Assembly (NCBI GenBank): GCA_025370845.1
Contig: JAMXFF010000019.1
Location: forward strand, 19,041 to 83,040
Reading direction: 5' to 3'
DNA from: Laspinema palackyanum D2a
GTDB lineage: Bacteria; Cyanobacteriota; Cyanobacteriia; Cyanobacteriales; Laspinemataceae
DNA: 64,000 nucleotides
The notes beneath the pieces are model-generated. The model was not told the DNA's origin and searched no databases. It saw only the letters and a list, made by a program, of their open reading frames with translations. The position numbers and the translations under genes are program-made. Shown in pieces: positions 16,697 to 26,215 of the stretch. Numbering within the stretch: the first letter of the stretch is position 1; every line of letters starts with the position of its first letter.

Positions 16697-18124
16697 ATGT
16701 ACGAGAAACTGACTCCCCCGACGACTGGCGATCGCGTGACGTTTAAAAATGGTGAACCCATTGTTCCCGATAACCCCATCATCCCCTTTATTCGTGGTGA
16801 CGGCACGGGAGTTGATATTTGGCCCGCTTCTCAAAAAACCATCGATGCTGCGGTAGAAGCGGCTTACGGGGGTAAACGTAAAATTAGCTGGTTCAAAATC
16901 TACGCGGGTGATGAAGCCTGTGAAGAGTACGGCACTTATCAATATTTGCCCGAGGATACCAACAAGGCGATCGCCGAATATGGCATCGCTATCAAAGGCC
17001 CCTTAACCACCCCGATCGGTGGCGGGATTCGGTCCCTGAATGTGGCCCTGCGCCAAATTCACGACCTCTATGCCTGTGTCCGACCCTGCAAATATTATCC
17101 CGGAACTCCCTCCCCGCACAAACATCCCGAACAACTGGATGTGATTGTCTATCGGGAAAATACCGAAGATATTTATCTGGGAATTGAGTGGCGTGCAGGG
17201 ACGGAAATTTGCGAAAAATTAATTGATATTCTCAATACTCAATTAATTCCCCAAACCCCAGAACATGGGAAAAAACAAATTCGCATGGATTCCGGCATCG
17301 GCATCAAACCCATTAGCAAAACCAATTCCCAGCGTCTGGTTCGCCGTGCGATTAAACACGCCTTACGCTTGCCCAAAGCCAAGCAGATGGTGACTTTGGT
17401 CCATAAGGGCAATATTATGAAGTACACCGAAGGGGCCTTCCGGGACTGGGGTTATGAAGTGGCAACCACGGAGTTTCGCAATGAATGCGTCACGGAACGG
17501 GAATCCTGGATTTTGAGCAATAAGGAAAAAAATCCCGACCTGAGTATTGAAGATAATGCGCGTCAGATTGACCCGGGTTATGATTCCCTGACGGAGGAAA
17601 AACGGGCGGTGGTTTGCGAGGAAGTCAAGCAGGTGCTAGATAGCATCTGGGAAACCCACGGCGATCGCAAGTGGAAAGAGAAAATTATGGTCAATGACCG
17701 GATTGCTGATAGTATCTTCCAGCAAATCCAAACTCGGCCCGATGAGTATTCCATTCTGGCGACGATGAATTTAAACGGTGACTATCTCTCCGATGCAGCA
17801 GCGGCGATCGTTGGTGGATTAGGCATGGGACCCGGGGCCAATATTGGCGACCAATGTGCCATTTTTGAAGCCACCCACGGCACCGCCCCCAAACACGCAG
17901 GTCTCGATCGCATCAATCCCGGTTCCGTTATCCTCTCTGGGGTGATGATGTTGGAATATATGGGATGGCAAGAAGCCGCTGACTTGATTAAAAAAGGCAT
18001 TGGTGGAGCTATTTCTAACCGTGAGGTGACTTACGATTTGGCTCGATTAATGGAACCCCCCGTGGAACAACCCCTCAAGTGTTCCGAGTTTGCCGACGCG
18101 ATTATTAAACATTTCGACGATTAA
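16697..18124 (+). CDS. icd: NADP-dependent isocitrate dehydrogenase
   Basis: The enzyme converts isocitrate to 2-oxoglutarate with NADP reduction. In cyanobacteria this makes the carbon skeleton for ammonia assimilation and the nitrogen signal 2-oxoglutarate. The 475-residue length is the cyanobacterial norm. Visible motifs include the N-terminal [15 protein letters not shown], the substrate loop [14 protein letters not shown], and the metal-binding block [19 protein letters not shown], with the GTAPKHAG nucleotide motif after it. The start ATG at 16697 gives the expected N-terminus. A stable hairpin follows the stop. NtcA control is common for icd, but I cannot assign a site here. Confidence 0.97.
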   Translation: MYEKLTPPTTGDRVTFKNGEPIVPDNPIIPFIRGDGTGVDIWPASQKTIDAAVEAAYGGKRKISWFKIYAGDEACEEYGTYQYLPEDTNKAIAEYGIAIKGPLTTPIGGGIRSLNVALRQIHDLYACVRPCKYYPGTPSPHKHPEQLDVIVYRENTEDIYLGIEWRAGTEICEKLIDILNTQLIPQTPEHGKKQIRMDSGIGIKPISKTNSQRLVRRAIKHALRLPKAKQMVTLVHKGNIMKYTEGAFRDWGYEVATTEFRNECVTERESWILSNKEKNPDLSIEDNARQIDPGYDSLTEEKRAVVCEEVKQVLDSIWETHGDRKWKEKIMVNDRIADSIFQQIQTRPDEYSILATMNLNGDYLSDAAAAIVGGLGMGPGANIGDQCAIFEATHGTAPKHAGLDRINPGSVILSGVMMLEYMGWQEAADLIKKGIGGAISNREVTYDLARLMEPPVEQPLKCSEFADAIIKHFDD

Positions 18125-18142
18125 ACCTCGGACCCCCGCTAA

Positions 18143-18170
18143 AAATCCCCCCTGATTTTCAGGGGGGAAT
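18143..18170. terminator. Terminator-like hairpin after icd
   Basis: TCCCCCCTGA (18146-18155) pairs with TCAGGGGGGA (18159-18168) around a three-T loop. It has only a weak T tract, but is flanked by A and T runs and sits 20 bp after the icd stop, facing the tRNA gene on the other strand. Confidence 0.75.
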
Positions 18171-18205
18171 CTCTTCTGAACGAAGGCAGAAATTTTTCAG
18201 TTAAA

Positions 18206-18277
18206 GCTGGTGACAGGAGTCGAACCCGCGACCCACGCATTACAAGTGCGTTGCTCTACCAACTGAGCTACACCAGC
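18206..18277 (-). tRNA. trnT-UGU: tRNA-Thr (UGU)
   Basis: The 72-base minus-strand sequence folds as a full cloverleaf. The acceptor GCTGGTG pairs with CACCAGC. The D arm is GCTC/GAGC, and the anticodon arm ACGCA/TGCGT carries loop CTTGTAA with anticodon TGT. The T arm is GCGGG/CCTGT with TTCGACT. CCA is not encoded. Confidence 0.96.
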
Positions 18278-18520
18278 ATGAGTTTTAACTTTACCAAAGT
18301 GTGGGGCAGTTATGCAACCCCTCCACCGGACTTTTTTAGGGGAAGCATTGAGGGAAGTTGTCTGTGGGACTTATTGGAGTCGGGTAACAATCTCTGATGA
18401 AGGCGATCGCAACCACCTACCTGTTCCCCAGTCACAGTCCTTGCAACTAGGGAGATTTTCCCTCGGAACCCAGAGGGGGAGTTTCATCTGAGCCTGTGTT
18501 GGATGATTGCTGCCACCTGT

Positions 18521-19006
18521 TCACCTCATCTTAAAGTTAAAGATATCAAGGATTATTTCGATACGATAATCCTTGTTGAAGATTCGTGGGTCGAGAGGTT
18601 GTCCCCCAGAATCTGTATTCACGCAAACAACAAGTGCTCCTCGAAGCGCTCCTTGTCCTTGGAGTAAGGCGCAGGCTAAGACTTGTTCGTAACTAGAGAA
18701 AAACATTTCTCTATTACGTGCAGGCCAAGTGGGGGTTACCATATTGTCTTGGTGATGTCTAGCCCCTAATACGGCAACATCCTCTTCTGTAAAAATTACA
18801 GCCTTACGCCTAGATAACGTCCAACCCAGCACATCACCCCAGTAACCCGCTACGACAACATCATTGAAGGCGGAGGCCGCTTGACGCGCCCGTTCCTCGT
18901 AGATACCCCGCTCTCCTGGCAAGATTGTAGAGGCGTTTTCGGTGGTGGCGAGAAAATTTACTTGCTGGACAATTGCAGGAGGTGGGGGAGGGGGAATAAA
19001 GTACAT
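18521..19006 (-). CDS. Protein of unknown function
   Basis: I do not recognise this 161-residue protein. It begins with a run of six prolines (MYFIPPPPPPAIV) and has no signal peptide or membrane helix. The middle contains FNDVVVAGYWGDVLGW and a polar C-terminal half with two cysteines in LACALLQGQ and LVVCVN. The gene starts 57 bp after the stop of a small secreted protein on the same strand, so the two probably share a transcript. The sequence composition does not betray a family. Confidence 0.6.
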   Translation of the reverse strand: MYFIPPPPPPAIVQQVNFLATTENASTILPGERGIYEERARQAASAFNDVVVAGYWGDVLGWTLSRRKAVIFTEEDVAVLGARHHQDNMVTPTWPARNREMFFSSYEQVLACALLQGQGALRGALVVCVNTDSGGQPLDPRIFNKDYRIEIILDIFNFKMR

Positions 19007-19063
19007 AGTGTATTCGCTAGTTGGCGCTTCACTGCGGCGGGTGGAATAAGTTAATTGGATACC

Positions 19064-19459
19064 TTAGTAGTAACGAAATTCCAGAACTTCCTGATTGAGA
19101 ATCATCGAATTGATGCCACCAGACGTAAGCTCTCTAATGTGCAATCTTGTTTCTCCGTTAGGTAGAAAAAGAACATAATAATTATAGTTTGCGTTATTAG
19201 CCGCGTAACCCGTCACTCCCTCATTTTGGATACGACTGGCATCCAGAACAGTGCGGAATTCTCTATCTTCCCGGGAGAACCCAACATAAAATAGTCCTTT
19301 ATCATCTTTGCAGATATTGATAATAAAATCGCTAGTTTGATAGCTGGCTACTGGTTGAGAATTATACTCAGATTGGCATAAATTTGGAACTTCTGCTTTA
19401 GCAATACCCGCTATTGGTAAGACAAAACTCGCTAAAGTAGTCATAAGTATTTTTTTCAT
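19064..19459 (-). CDS. Small secreted protein of unknown function
   Basis: The 131-residue product has a clear signal peptide: Met-Lys-Lys, a hydrophobic core ILMTTLASFVLPIAGIA and cleavage after AKA near residue 22. The mature protein of about 109 residues has two cysteines (in NLCQSEY and NICKDDK) that could form a disulfide. Its strands, such as LFYVGFSRED and NYYVLFLPNGETRLHI, suggest a small beta-sandwich. It resembles short cyanobacterial periplasmic proteins of unknown role. It is probably the first gene of a two-gene unit with the downstream unknown protein. Confidence 0.75.
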   Translation of the reverse strand: MKKILMTTLASFVLPIAGIAKAEVPNLCQSEYNSQPVASYQTSDFIINICKDDKGLFYVGFSREDREFRTVLDASRIQNEGVTGYAANNANYNYYVLFLPNGETRLHIRELTSGGINSMILNQEVLEFRYY

Positions 19460-19678
19460 GACTATTTGCCCTATTTGGCTTATGAGTGCCAGTATCTTAG
19501 CTTACGACTTATTCAATGGCAATACTCATTGACAGTTATCTGCCGGTGAGTAACACGGTCACTTGTAATCGAGATAAACCCGATCGCAGATTGAATCTCA
19601 TTACAGAGAAAGAGGTCACAAGCCAATCGGACTGGATAGACTCAAAGAGTAGAGTCAGAATCCGAGGAACCCCATCCC

Positions 19679-19864
19679 ATGAATCAGCCTATCATTACTC
19701 TCTTATTATTTGGCTTGTTACTCATTGCCGTCCTTTCTCCTTTTGGTGCATTATCGGCTTTGATGCTGTTTGTGTTAGGGACGGGCTTACTTTGGACCCT
19801 GTGGAGTCTGGTTCAGGCATTTTTGCGGGACCCCTCTGAGGATTCGGGTTCTTCGGGGAATTAA
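19679..19864 (+). CDS. Mini membrane protein
   Basis: The 61-residue product is almost entirely hydrophobic. Two membrane helices lie at about residues 4-22 and 24-48, with an acidic serine-rich tail (DPSEDSGSSGN). The gene ends 8 bp before the convergent cpcF stop. A longer overlapping frame starting at 19516 has no membrane-protein character and is taken as a shadow. No function can be inferred. Confidence 0.55.
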   Translation: MNQPIITLLLFGLLLIAVLSPFGALSALMLFVLGTGLLWTLWSLVQAFLRDPSEDSGSSGN

Positions 19865-19871
19865 GCCGGTT

Positions 19872-20525
19872 TTAAGCGGCAGTGGTGATTTGTAATTGCT
19901 GATAAGCCAGTTGAGCACGAGCACGCACCACTAATTCTTCATCGGATTTGGCCCGATCGCCTAACTGGTTCAAAAGTGGCTCCAACCAACTTGGCGACTG
20001 GGACAATACAGCGGTGGCGAGTCCTTGCATTCCCACAACTCCGGCATAGCGCACCACCCATTCTGGATCTTCCAGCACTTCCAACAGGGTTTGATACACT
20101 TTCTCTTGGGCCGTTGCTCGGTCCTCGGGTTCCATGTTTTCCCAGAGGATATTCCCTAACCCACTTGCTGCGGCACGACGCACGCTCAGCGCAAAGTCAT
20201 GGGCTGCTGTGTCTAACAGTAACTCTAATCCCCGTGGGTCACCAATTTTGGCTAAAGCGCGTAGGGCCCAGGCTCTCGCGCCATAATTGAACCCATCCAG
20301 TTGTTTCAAGAGGGGGACCACGGCAGGTTCCCCGAGGGCAATCAGTCCCTCGACTCCCGCAACGGCGGCACCGGGGTTATTGAAACCGAGGGCTTCGATT
20401 AAGGTGGGAATGGCTTCGGGCGATCGCGCTTGGGCTAATTTCCATAAGGCTATCGTTAAACGTTCTGCGGAGTCTGCCTCTTCAACGGCTTTAATTAGTG
20501 GGGTGATTCCGGCTTGTTCAGTCAT
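19872..20525 (-). CDS. cpcF: Phycocyanobilin lyase subunit CpcF
   Basis: This HEAT-repeat protein (217 residues) pairs with CpcE to attach phycocyanobilin to Cys84 of the phycocyanin alpha chain. Repeated helical units of about 30 residues run through the protein, with typical text EAIPTLIEALGFNNPGAA and ALRALAKIGDPRGLELLLD. It is the last gene of cpcBACDEF. A terminator-like hairpin lies in the 134-bp gap between cpcE and cpcF, which should lower cpcF expression compared with upstream genes. Length and position fit CpcF rather than other E/F-type lyases. Confidence 0.93.
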   Translation of the reverse strand: MTEQAGITPLIKAVEEADSAERLTIALWKLAQARSPEAIPTLIEALGFNNPGAAVAGVEGLIALGEPAVVPLLKQLDGFNYGARAWALRALAKIGDPRGLELLLDTAAHDFALSVRRAAASGLGNILWENMEPEDRATAQEKVYQTLLEVLEDPEWVVRYAGVVGMQGLATAVLSQSPSWLEPLLNQLGDRAKSDEELVVRARAQLAYQQLQITTAA

Positions 20526-20621
20526 GAGAACGGCTTGAGCGCTGCTTTATAAATGGGTTTTAATGTTAATCGAGACCAAGGCATCCGGAGATTAGACGGA
20601 ATTCGGTCGTGATAAATCTAC

Positions 20622-20653
20622 AAAAACCCGCACCCTTCAGGGTGTGGGTTTTT
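20622..20653 (-). terminator. Hairpin between cpcE and cpcF
   Basis: A 14-bp stem AAAAACCCGCACCC/GGGTGTGGGTTTTT (one G-T wobble) has a 4-base TTCA loop. On the minus strand it ends in five T residues, so it is a credible intrinsic terminator directly after cpcE and before cpcF. Confidence 0.85.
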
Positions 20654-20659
20654 ACAGAC

Positions 20660-21502
20660 CTACAACAGACTATCCATCAGATTCATCACTTCAATTAAAT
20701 CTGGGGATAAATCCGGGGCGGCATCAGGATGGGTTAGGGTCAGATGATGCTCAATGAGTCCTTTGAGGGCAATCAATTTGATGCTATTTTCGGCCAAGGT
20801 TTGAGAAATGGCTTTCGCTGCGGGTAAATAGCCGATCGCCCCCAAATCCAACAGGGCCGATCGCCGCAGTTGCAAATCTTTTCCCTGCAAAGCTTGGATT
20901 AAGCGTTCTGCATACCCCCCTTCCCCAGTCAGTTGATACATCGCCCGGGCGGCAGAATATTGGACCCGAGGAAAAGAATGATCCAGAAAGGGTTGAATCA
21001 GGGGAAGCGCTTCTGTGGCTTGCAGAGTTCCCAAGGCTTCTAAAATCGTATCGTAGGGTTGAGTGAGGTGGGGTTTTCCCGGCACCTGGACCGCTGCGGT
21101 GAGGCCCCCGGCGAGTAATTCCATCAGGGCCGGAATGGCGGTGCGATCGCCCAGTCGTTCCAAACTCTCTGCTGCTGCTTCCCGGACATAATAATCAGAG
21201 CAGTCTAAGCAGTCAATCAGGGCAGGAACCGCGCGATCGTCTCCGACTTTGCCCAAAGCGCGGGCCGCATTGCGGCGCAGGGGATATCCGCCCGCTTCGG
21301 TTTTATCGCCCTCTTCAGATAACAAATCCAGCAAGGCATCGATCGCCTCGGGTTCGCGTACTCCAAATCGGCCAATCCACCAAGCGGCGTAGTAACGCAA
21401 GCTCAAGTCTTCGTGGCGCAAATTGGCGATCGCCACTTCTACAGTTAAAGTCTCACCGTCCCCTGCTGGAGGGGCCGGTGAGCCTGACAAGTTGTCCCAC
21501 AT
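20660..21502 (-). CDS. cpcE: Phycocyanobilin lyase subunit CpcE
   Basis: This 280-residue HEAT/PBS-lyase repeat protein forms the heterodimeric lyase with CpcF for the alpha-phycocyanin bilin at Cys84. The family N-terminus is visible as ANLRHEDLSLRYYAAWWIG, and repeat units such as GDDRAVPALIDCLDCSDYYV follow. It lies 42 bp downstream of cpcD. Its order in the operon is the standard one. The N-terminal 20 residues are low in conservation, so the start could be slightly further in. Confidence 0.95.
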   Translation of the reverse strand: MWDNLSGSPAPPAGDGETLTVEVAIANLRHEDLSLRYYAAWWIGRFGVREPEAIDALLDLLSEEGDKTEAGGYPLRRNAARALGKVGDDRAVPALIDCLDCSDYYVREAAAESLERLGDRTAIPALMELLAGGLTAAVQVPGKPHLTQPYDTILEALGTLQATEALPLIQPFLDHSFPRVQYSAARAMYQLTGEGGYAERLIQALQGKDLQLRRSALLDLGAIGYLPAAKAISQTLAENSIKLIALKGLIEHHLTLTHPDAAPDLSPDLIEVMNLMDSLL

Positions 21503-21544
21503 GAGTTAAAAACTGGATTGGGCTAACAGGTTAGAGATTCTAAC

Positions 21545-21814
21545 CTATTCTCCTTCTCCTTCATGAGTCTCTTGCTCACCGTGAACGTTCAGGGGGTGAA
21601 TGCTGACAATTTTTCCACCCAGACGGGTAATCCGCTGCATTTCTTCGTTCATGCGGTTGTAGGGAACAGTCATAAACACACTGCCACTCTTGCGGATCGA
21701 GTAGTTGCTCTGATCGCTTTCTTCGTTTTGACGCAATCCGGTCACTTCATAGCGAAAGAAACGATTGCCTGCGCTGGTATTGGATTGATTGAAGCCTGCA
21801 ACTTGACCTAACAT
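21545..21814 (-). CDS. cpcD: Phycobilisome rod-capping linker CpcD
   Basis: This small linker of 89 residues terminates phycocyanin rods. The CpcD-domain pattern is clear: FRYEVTGLRQNEESDQ, then SGSVFMTVPYNRMNEEMQRI and GGKIVSI. It is followed by an acidic tail (GEQETHEGEGE) slightly longer than usual. It lies between cpcC and cpcE in the operon. The same fold forms the C-terminal domain of the upstream CpcC. Confidence 0.96.
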   Translation of the reverse strand: MLGQVAGFNQSNTSAGNRFFRYEVTGLRQNEESDQSNYSIRKSGSVFMTVPYNRMNEEMQRITRLGGKIVSIHPLNVHGEQETHEGEGE

Positions 21815-21997
21815 TTGATTTTACTAGCTCCTTTGGTGTAGATTAACTGGGTTAACCCACAGGCGATCGCCTTGAAGCTGATGCCAGATTTAATCTGGAA
21901 TATTTTACCCGTGCCCTGGGAAATATTGTTCAGGTATTAATCCGGTAGCGCTCATGGCAGGTGGCGTCCTGTGGGCTGGCTGAGACGTTATCCTAAA

Positions 21998-22858
21998 TTA
22001 GGCAGTCGTGATGCTGGCGATTTTTCCGCCTTGCTTCACGATTTGCTGAATTTTCGTAGATAAGCTCTCGAAAGGAACGATGTAGGTTTGGCAACTGCGA
22101 CGGACGCCGGTTTGCCGGAGCCCGGTGACTTCGATGCGAAACACTTCGCCATCTTTTCCGAACCCAACAAACGCGCCACCGAGGCAGGTTGCGGGAGAGG
22201 AATCGACCGAAGAACGGTAGGACCAGCCATCAGAACCGCCAGAGGGAGCAACAATCGTATTGGTTTGATTTTTGCCCAATTCGCGGATTAACCGAGATTT
22301 GCTGCCTTCGAGTTGCGCGCGATCGCTGTTGGCGTAACCGCGATAGAGGCGGAACATCCGGTTAAACCCAACGGTTTTTTGACCATTTTGGGTTGCAAAG
22401 CCACGATAGTAGGGTACGATATTGTCCCCAAAGTTGCTTTCATATTCCGGAGAATCGATGTAAGAATCGATTTCTGCATCAAACCCGTGGGTTTCATACA
22501 GATCCAGGTGATAAATCACCTCGGTTTCATCATAAGGAGCGCGTCCCAACAGATGTTTATAATTGAGTTCGATGACGCGGGTTTGGAAATTGGGGTAAAG
22601 AAACTTTTCTTTGTACAGTTCCGATTTAGCAACAGCGCGGACGAAATCCCGCACGGTCATTTTGCCATTTTTCAGCAGCGATTCGGCACTGTTCAGGCGC
22701 TGGGATTTCATCACATAATCGTTACCGAGGACCTGGCGGTAAACGCTGCGAATCACGGCTTCAATATCTTGTTCACTGCTATTTTGACGCAGTTCTACCC
22801 GGCCTGTATCTTCATAAGGTGTCGTTCCCAAACGGGATGCTGCTGTTGTAATTGCCAT
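21998..22858 (-). CDS. cpcC: Phycobilisome rod linker CpcC
   Basis: The 286-residue rod linker joins phycocyanin hexamers and tunes their absorption. The N-terminal linker domain (about 20-175) shows [33 protein letters not shown] and [16 protein letters not shown]-terminal CpcD-like domain spans about 230-286 and ends [12 protein letters not shown] through GGKIASI. Only one rod-linker gene is present here, where some cyanobacteria have two. A strong hairpin lies in the 239-bp gap between cpcA and this gene. Confidence 0.96.
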   Translation of the reverse strand: MAITTAASRLGTTPYEDTGRVELRQNSSEQDIEAVIRSVYRQVLGNDYVMKSQRLNSAESLLKNGKMTVRDFVRAVAKSELYKEKFLYPNFQTRVIELNYKHLLGRAPYDETEVIYHLDLYETHGFDAEIDSYIDSPEYESNFGDNIVPYYRGFATQNGQKTVGFNRMFRLYRGYANSDRAQLEGSKSRLIRELGKNQTNTIVAPSGGSDGWSYRSSVDSSPATCLGGAFVGFGKDGEVFRIEVTGLRQTGVRRSCQTYIVPFESLSTKIQQIVKQGGKIASITTA

Positions 22859-22983
22859 CTAAACTATCTCCCAAAAAAAAGTTTTTACTGTTGTGATTTT
22901 AGAGGTGCTTTATCTTTAGACCATCCAAAATCTTGGTGCTGCGATCGGTAATTAAGGGGTTTTTCACCTTCAACAAATACAAA

Positions 22984-23046
22984 GATGCCCGGAAAGGTAA
23001 ACAGAGACGACACTGCTGCCAGCACCCGCCTACCTCCCCGGACATC
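22984..23046 (-). promoter_or_regulatory. 16-bp stem-loop between cpcA and cpcC
   Basis: On the minus strand GATGTCCGGGGAGGTA (23046 down to 23031) pairs with TACCTTTCCGGGCATC (22999 down to 22984) over 16 consecutive pairs, including three G-T pairs. The loop is 31 bases and TTTGTATTTGT follows. The position just after cpcBA fits the known excess of the cpcBA message over linker messages, through partial termination or 3'-end protection. The pairing is directly visible; the function is inferred. Confidence 0.8.
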
Positions 23047-23097
23047 TCACCTTTTACCGTTCTAAGCAATCAGACTGATGCGAGAAAAATGCATCAA

Positions 23098-23586
23098 TTA
23101 GCTCAGAGCATTGATTGCGTAGTCGATGTAGGTGTTAGCTTCAACAGCAGCTTGTCCGCTGAGGCCATGATTGCTCTTGATGTACTTGAGGGCTTCAACG
23201 TACCAGCTGGGAGACAAATCAAAGGTGCTGTTGATTTCATCCAAACCAGCAATCAGGTACTCATCCATCGGGCCGGTGCCACCTGCAACTAAGCAGTAGG
23301 TGACCATGCGGAGGTAGTAGCTGATATCACGAGAGCACTTTTGCTTACCAGTTTCGGTGGAAGCATAGTTCGGGCCCTGCATGGTTTGGGTGTAGGGGAA
23401 CTTGTTGTAGACGGCTTGTGCTGCGCCATCGGTCAAGCGTTGGGCGTTGCTGGTTAAAGCACGAGCTGCTTCCATGCTGGCTTGAGCGCGTTTGAAGCGA
23501 CCATCAACAGCTTGCAGTTCGGAGTTGCCCAGGAAACGGCCTTGAGCGTCAGCAGAAGAAATTGCTTCAGTAATTGGGGTTTTCAT
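23098..23586 (-). CDS. cpcA: C-phycocyanin alpha subunit
   Basis: The 162-residue light-harvesting globin-like chain carries one phycocyanobilin. The attachment residue Cys84 is present in [16 protein letters not shown]. The family N-terminus [19 protein letters not shown] is intact. It lies 130 bp downstream of cpcB, with an AGGGAGA ribosome site. It assembles with CpcB into hexamers in the phycobilisome rods. CpcE/CpcF in the same operon supply its lyase. Confidence 0.98.
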   Translation of the reverse strand: MKTPITEAISSADAQGRFLGNSELQAVDGRFKRAQASMEAARALTSNAQRLTDGAAQAVYNKFPYTQTMQGPNYASTETGKQKCSRDISYYLRMVTYCLVAGGTGPMDEYLIAGLDEINSTFDLSPSWYVEALKYIKSNHGLSGQAAVEANTYIDYAINALS

Positions 23587-23716
23587 CGTTGCAGTATCTC
23601 CCTAGGGTTGTACTAATTTTTCGTTCTTTGGTTTTGGTTTTTTTTAAGGACTCGGCGCAATGGCTAGATCCTTAAAAGATAAAGATAGTTTCGGTTTTTA
23701 GTCGGAATATATCAGA

Positions 23717-24235
23717 CTAGGAAACCGCAGAAGCTGCGCGATCGAAGTAGCCAGCGATTTCAGACATCAAAGCGCTGCAATCACCAGGAGTGATACCTGC
23801 GGGATCGTTGGCAATGCGGACAGCGGCATCTTTCATTTTTTGAACGCCAGTGGCAACGGAACCACCGGGAACACCCAGGGCTTGGTAGGTTTCACGAAGA
23901 CCATTCAAGCAGCGATCGTCTAACACGCTGGCATCACCGGCGATGACTGCATAGGTGACGTAGCGCAGGATGATTTCCATGTCGCGTAAGCAAGCTGCCA
24001 TACGACGGTTGGTGTAAGCATTTCCACCGGGTTGGATCAGCTGGGGTTGCTCAGAAAACAGAGAACGAGCGGCTTCAGAAACGATTTGAGAAGCGTTGCT
24101 GGTGATCCGGTTAACGGTATCCAAGCGTTTGTTACCTTCTTTGACCATGTTGGTCAGAGCATCTAATTGGGCGGTGCTCAGGAATTCGCCACGTGCGTCT
24201 GCTTGCGAAACAACTTTTGCAAATGCGTCTAGCAT
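23717..24235 (-). CDS. cpcB: C-phycocyanin beta subunit
   Basis: The 172-residue beta chain carries two bilins. Both attachment cysteines are present: Cys82 in [15 protein letters not shown] and Cys153 in [13 protein letters not shown]. Asn72, the residue normally methylated, is present in [10 protein letters not shown]. The gene is the first of the operon and has an AAGGAG ribosome site. Codon use is that of a highly expressed gene. A leader of about 290 nt would result from the best -10 candidate upstream. Confidence 0.98.
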   Translation of the reverse strand: MLDAFAKVVSQADARGEFLSTAQLDALTNMVKEGNKRLDTVNRITSNASQIVSEAARSLFSEQPQLIQPGGNAYTNRRMAACLRDMEIILRYVTYAVIAGDASVLDDRCLNGLRETYQALGVPGGSVATGVQKMKDAAVRIANDPAGITPGDCSALMSEIAGYFDRAASAVS

Positions 24236-24560
24236 GTACTCAATCTCCTTTATTTATTGGCTTGCTTTGGGCTTCAATCAAGTTTAGTTGACCCCGCTCA
24301 AGCTAAACAGCTTGTTAGGTTACGACTAACCCCAGCTACAACACTACAACAATTTCGTTTGTTTCTGTTAAAGCTGGACTCGAAGTTTGTGGCTGGCCCC
24401 TGCTGGGGCTTCGTCACCCGCTTTCGAGAAATCTTAGAAAATATTAGCAGAAGTATGAGAAACTTGAAAACCTTTTTTAATCAATACTCAGGTTAACTTT
24501 TTTCGTTTCCCAACCCCTTCAGGTTACCTTTATACACTGCCTTTGTCCCCAAAATCATTA
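24236..24560 (-). promoter_or_regulatory. cpc operon leader and candidate promoter
   Basis: The minus strand has a TATAAA -10-like box at 24529-24534 and the cpcB ribosome site AAGGAG just before 24235. If the box is used, the leader is nearly 300 nt, in line with long leaders known for cpc operons. I see no consensus -35 at the right distance, so the promoter call is weak. Confidence 0.35.
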
Positions 24561-25716
24561 CGAAATGTTAAGTTTTTTTATTTTGGTCCAAATTGAGCAA
24601 ATATACTCAACCATTTAAGCAGTCTCAGGCTCTCAAATTCTGGGAAATTCCGGGGCTATCCGAAGTTAGCATAACTTTTAAAACCTTTGCCAGCAGGGGT
24701 TTATGGCATAGAAAGCAGCAGTTGCCCCCGGGTGGAAAAAAGCACCCCCTTCAGATTCTAAGGAACATCTATACCAATTGATAGATGCGCGAAATCAAAC
24801 TTTACCATTCCCAAGGGGCATGGGATATTTGTGCCTTTCTTTAGGTAGAGGGGTGACCCCAGATGTGGGGCCTAGAGCGATCGCCTTTCTCAAGCATTAA
24901 AGGTTAAGGGCCATAAGTTAGGCTGAGGGGTCATCATTGATGGATGTATGGGTTTAGGGTGAACCGAGAACAAATCCGGTTCAAGAAAAGTCATGAATTG
25001 AAACCCGATAATCGGTCTTAATCTCGGTTAACAAGGTTTTGCAAGTCACCCGTTACCCCTAGGCGATCGCCGGTTAAAATTCCGTCTTTCTTATAGAAAC
25101 TTTTAAGTTTAAAAAAGTAAGCCGGGATTAACTACCCTTGAGCATTTTTCTCCGTTTTACAGGTTAAAAAACACTAAATTTTTAAGTCCAAATTTAATCA
25201 TATATTCTTTTAAAGAAATAAAAATAGTTTTAATAAAAGCCAAAAGTTTTTCCCGACAAAACAAATTTATCGGGAATAGATTAAAGAGTTGTCTATCTTG
25301 TATTAACTCGACTCTAAGTTATACCTGTTCATAAACTGATTGAGAGTGATTTGTTTCACCCTAAACGTTTGAGAATTGATGGAAAAAAATTGACCCTGCC
25401 GATGAATTTAACGACTTAATCCCCGGTCTAATTCAAAAAGTCTCTCCCAATCAGATTTGAGCAAATTTTGATTTTTCCTCAATTTTTGATTCAATTTTCT
25501 TGGGATTTACAATTGATGAGAAATAGCTTCTCAAGGGTTCGGGGAGATTTTTCAAAGTTAGCAATGGGCATTGGCAGATTCCAAATCATTAATTTTTTCA
25601 CGGATTTTTTGCCAGGTAATTAAAGGGGTTTATATAAATGGACAACCCCCTAGCTGAAATTAAAAACATAGCAAGAATTTATTTGGAATAAAACCACATA
25701 AGAAGGTGATCAAATA
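24561..25716. other. AT-rich gene-poor stretch upstream of cpc
   Basis: About 1.15 kb holds no frame I can support. Visible small structures are CCCCAGATGTGGGG near 24857 and a TTCCCGA/TCGGGAA hairpin at 25250-25276. The part from 25080 to 25600 is markedly AT-rich. No tRNA or repeat array was seen. Confidence 0.6.
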
Positions 25717-25908
25717 ATGAAGCGAGAAAAAGAGCTGGCCAAATTACGGGAAATTACGGAGAATACGATAGAAGAGGTAGTGGGAAAAATGTGGAAAGTG
25801 GGGAAAAGCTTTCCAGATATTGCCCAGTCTTTAATTCTGAGCGAAGCGGAAGTGAAAGATGCTTTGCTGCGATATCAGCATCGATTTGAAAGGGGCGATC
25901 GCACTTGA
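25717..25908 (+). CDS. Small charged helical protein, possible HTH
   Basis: The 63-residue product is highly charged and starts with ATG after AGAAGGTGATCAAATA, a plausible ribosome site. Residues 28-50 (GKSFPDIAQSLILSEAEVKD) have the spacing of a helix-turn-helix, as in small transposase-associated or DnaD-like fragments. I cannot assign a family. It sits alone between the gene-poor stretch and the IS607-type element, and could be a remnant. Confidence 0.45.
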   Translation: MKREKELAKLREITENTIEEVVGKMWKVGKSFPDIAQSLILSEAEVKDALLRYQHRFERGDRT

Positions 25909-26215
25909 AGACGACTCGACCTAGATCTGAAGAAGCGCCGAGGAAATATTGAACCGGGAACCGCTAATCCGGATGAGTCTGTGTTGACGGAACATCAGGG
26001 GCGAATTTAGCTAGAATTTAGCGCGGAGGGAATGCGATCGCCACCGGGGTTTTATCCTGGGGGAGAACCCAAGGGAATTTGGGGCCAGATCCAGGCAGTC
26101 GCCACCCTCAAGGCCAGGAATCGGATCCAAAGCACAGAGCTTAATTTAATCGCAAATTAGTGGAACATCTTAGGGCGATGCGGTACAATAGGCTATAAGA
26201 GTTGAGGATAAACCT
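25909..26215. other. Intergenic stretch before the IS607-type element
   Basis: This stretch of about 300 bp contains no supportable gene. The left end of the IS607-type element should lie in its right part, but such elements lack terminal inverted repeats and I cannot fix the boundary. Confidence 0.5.
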
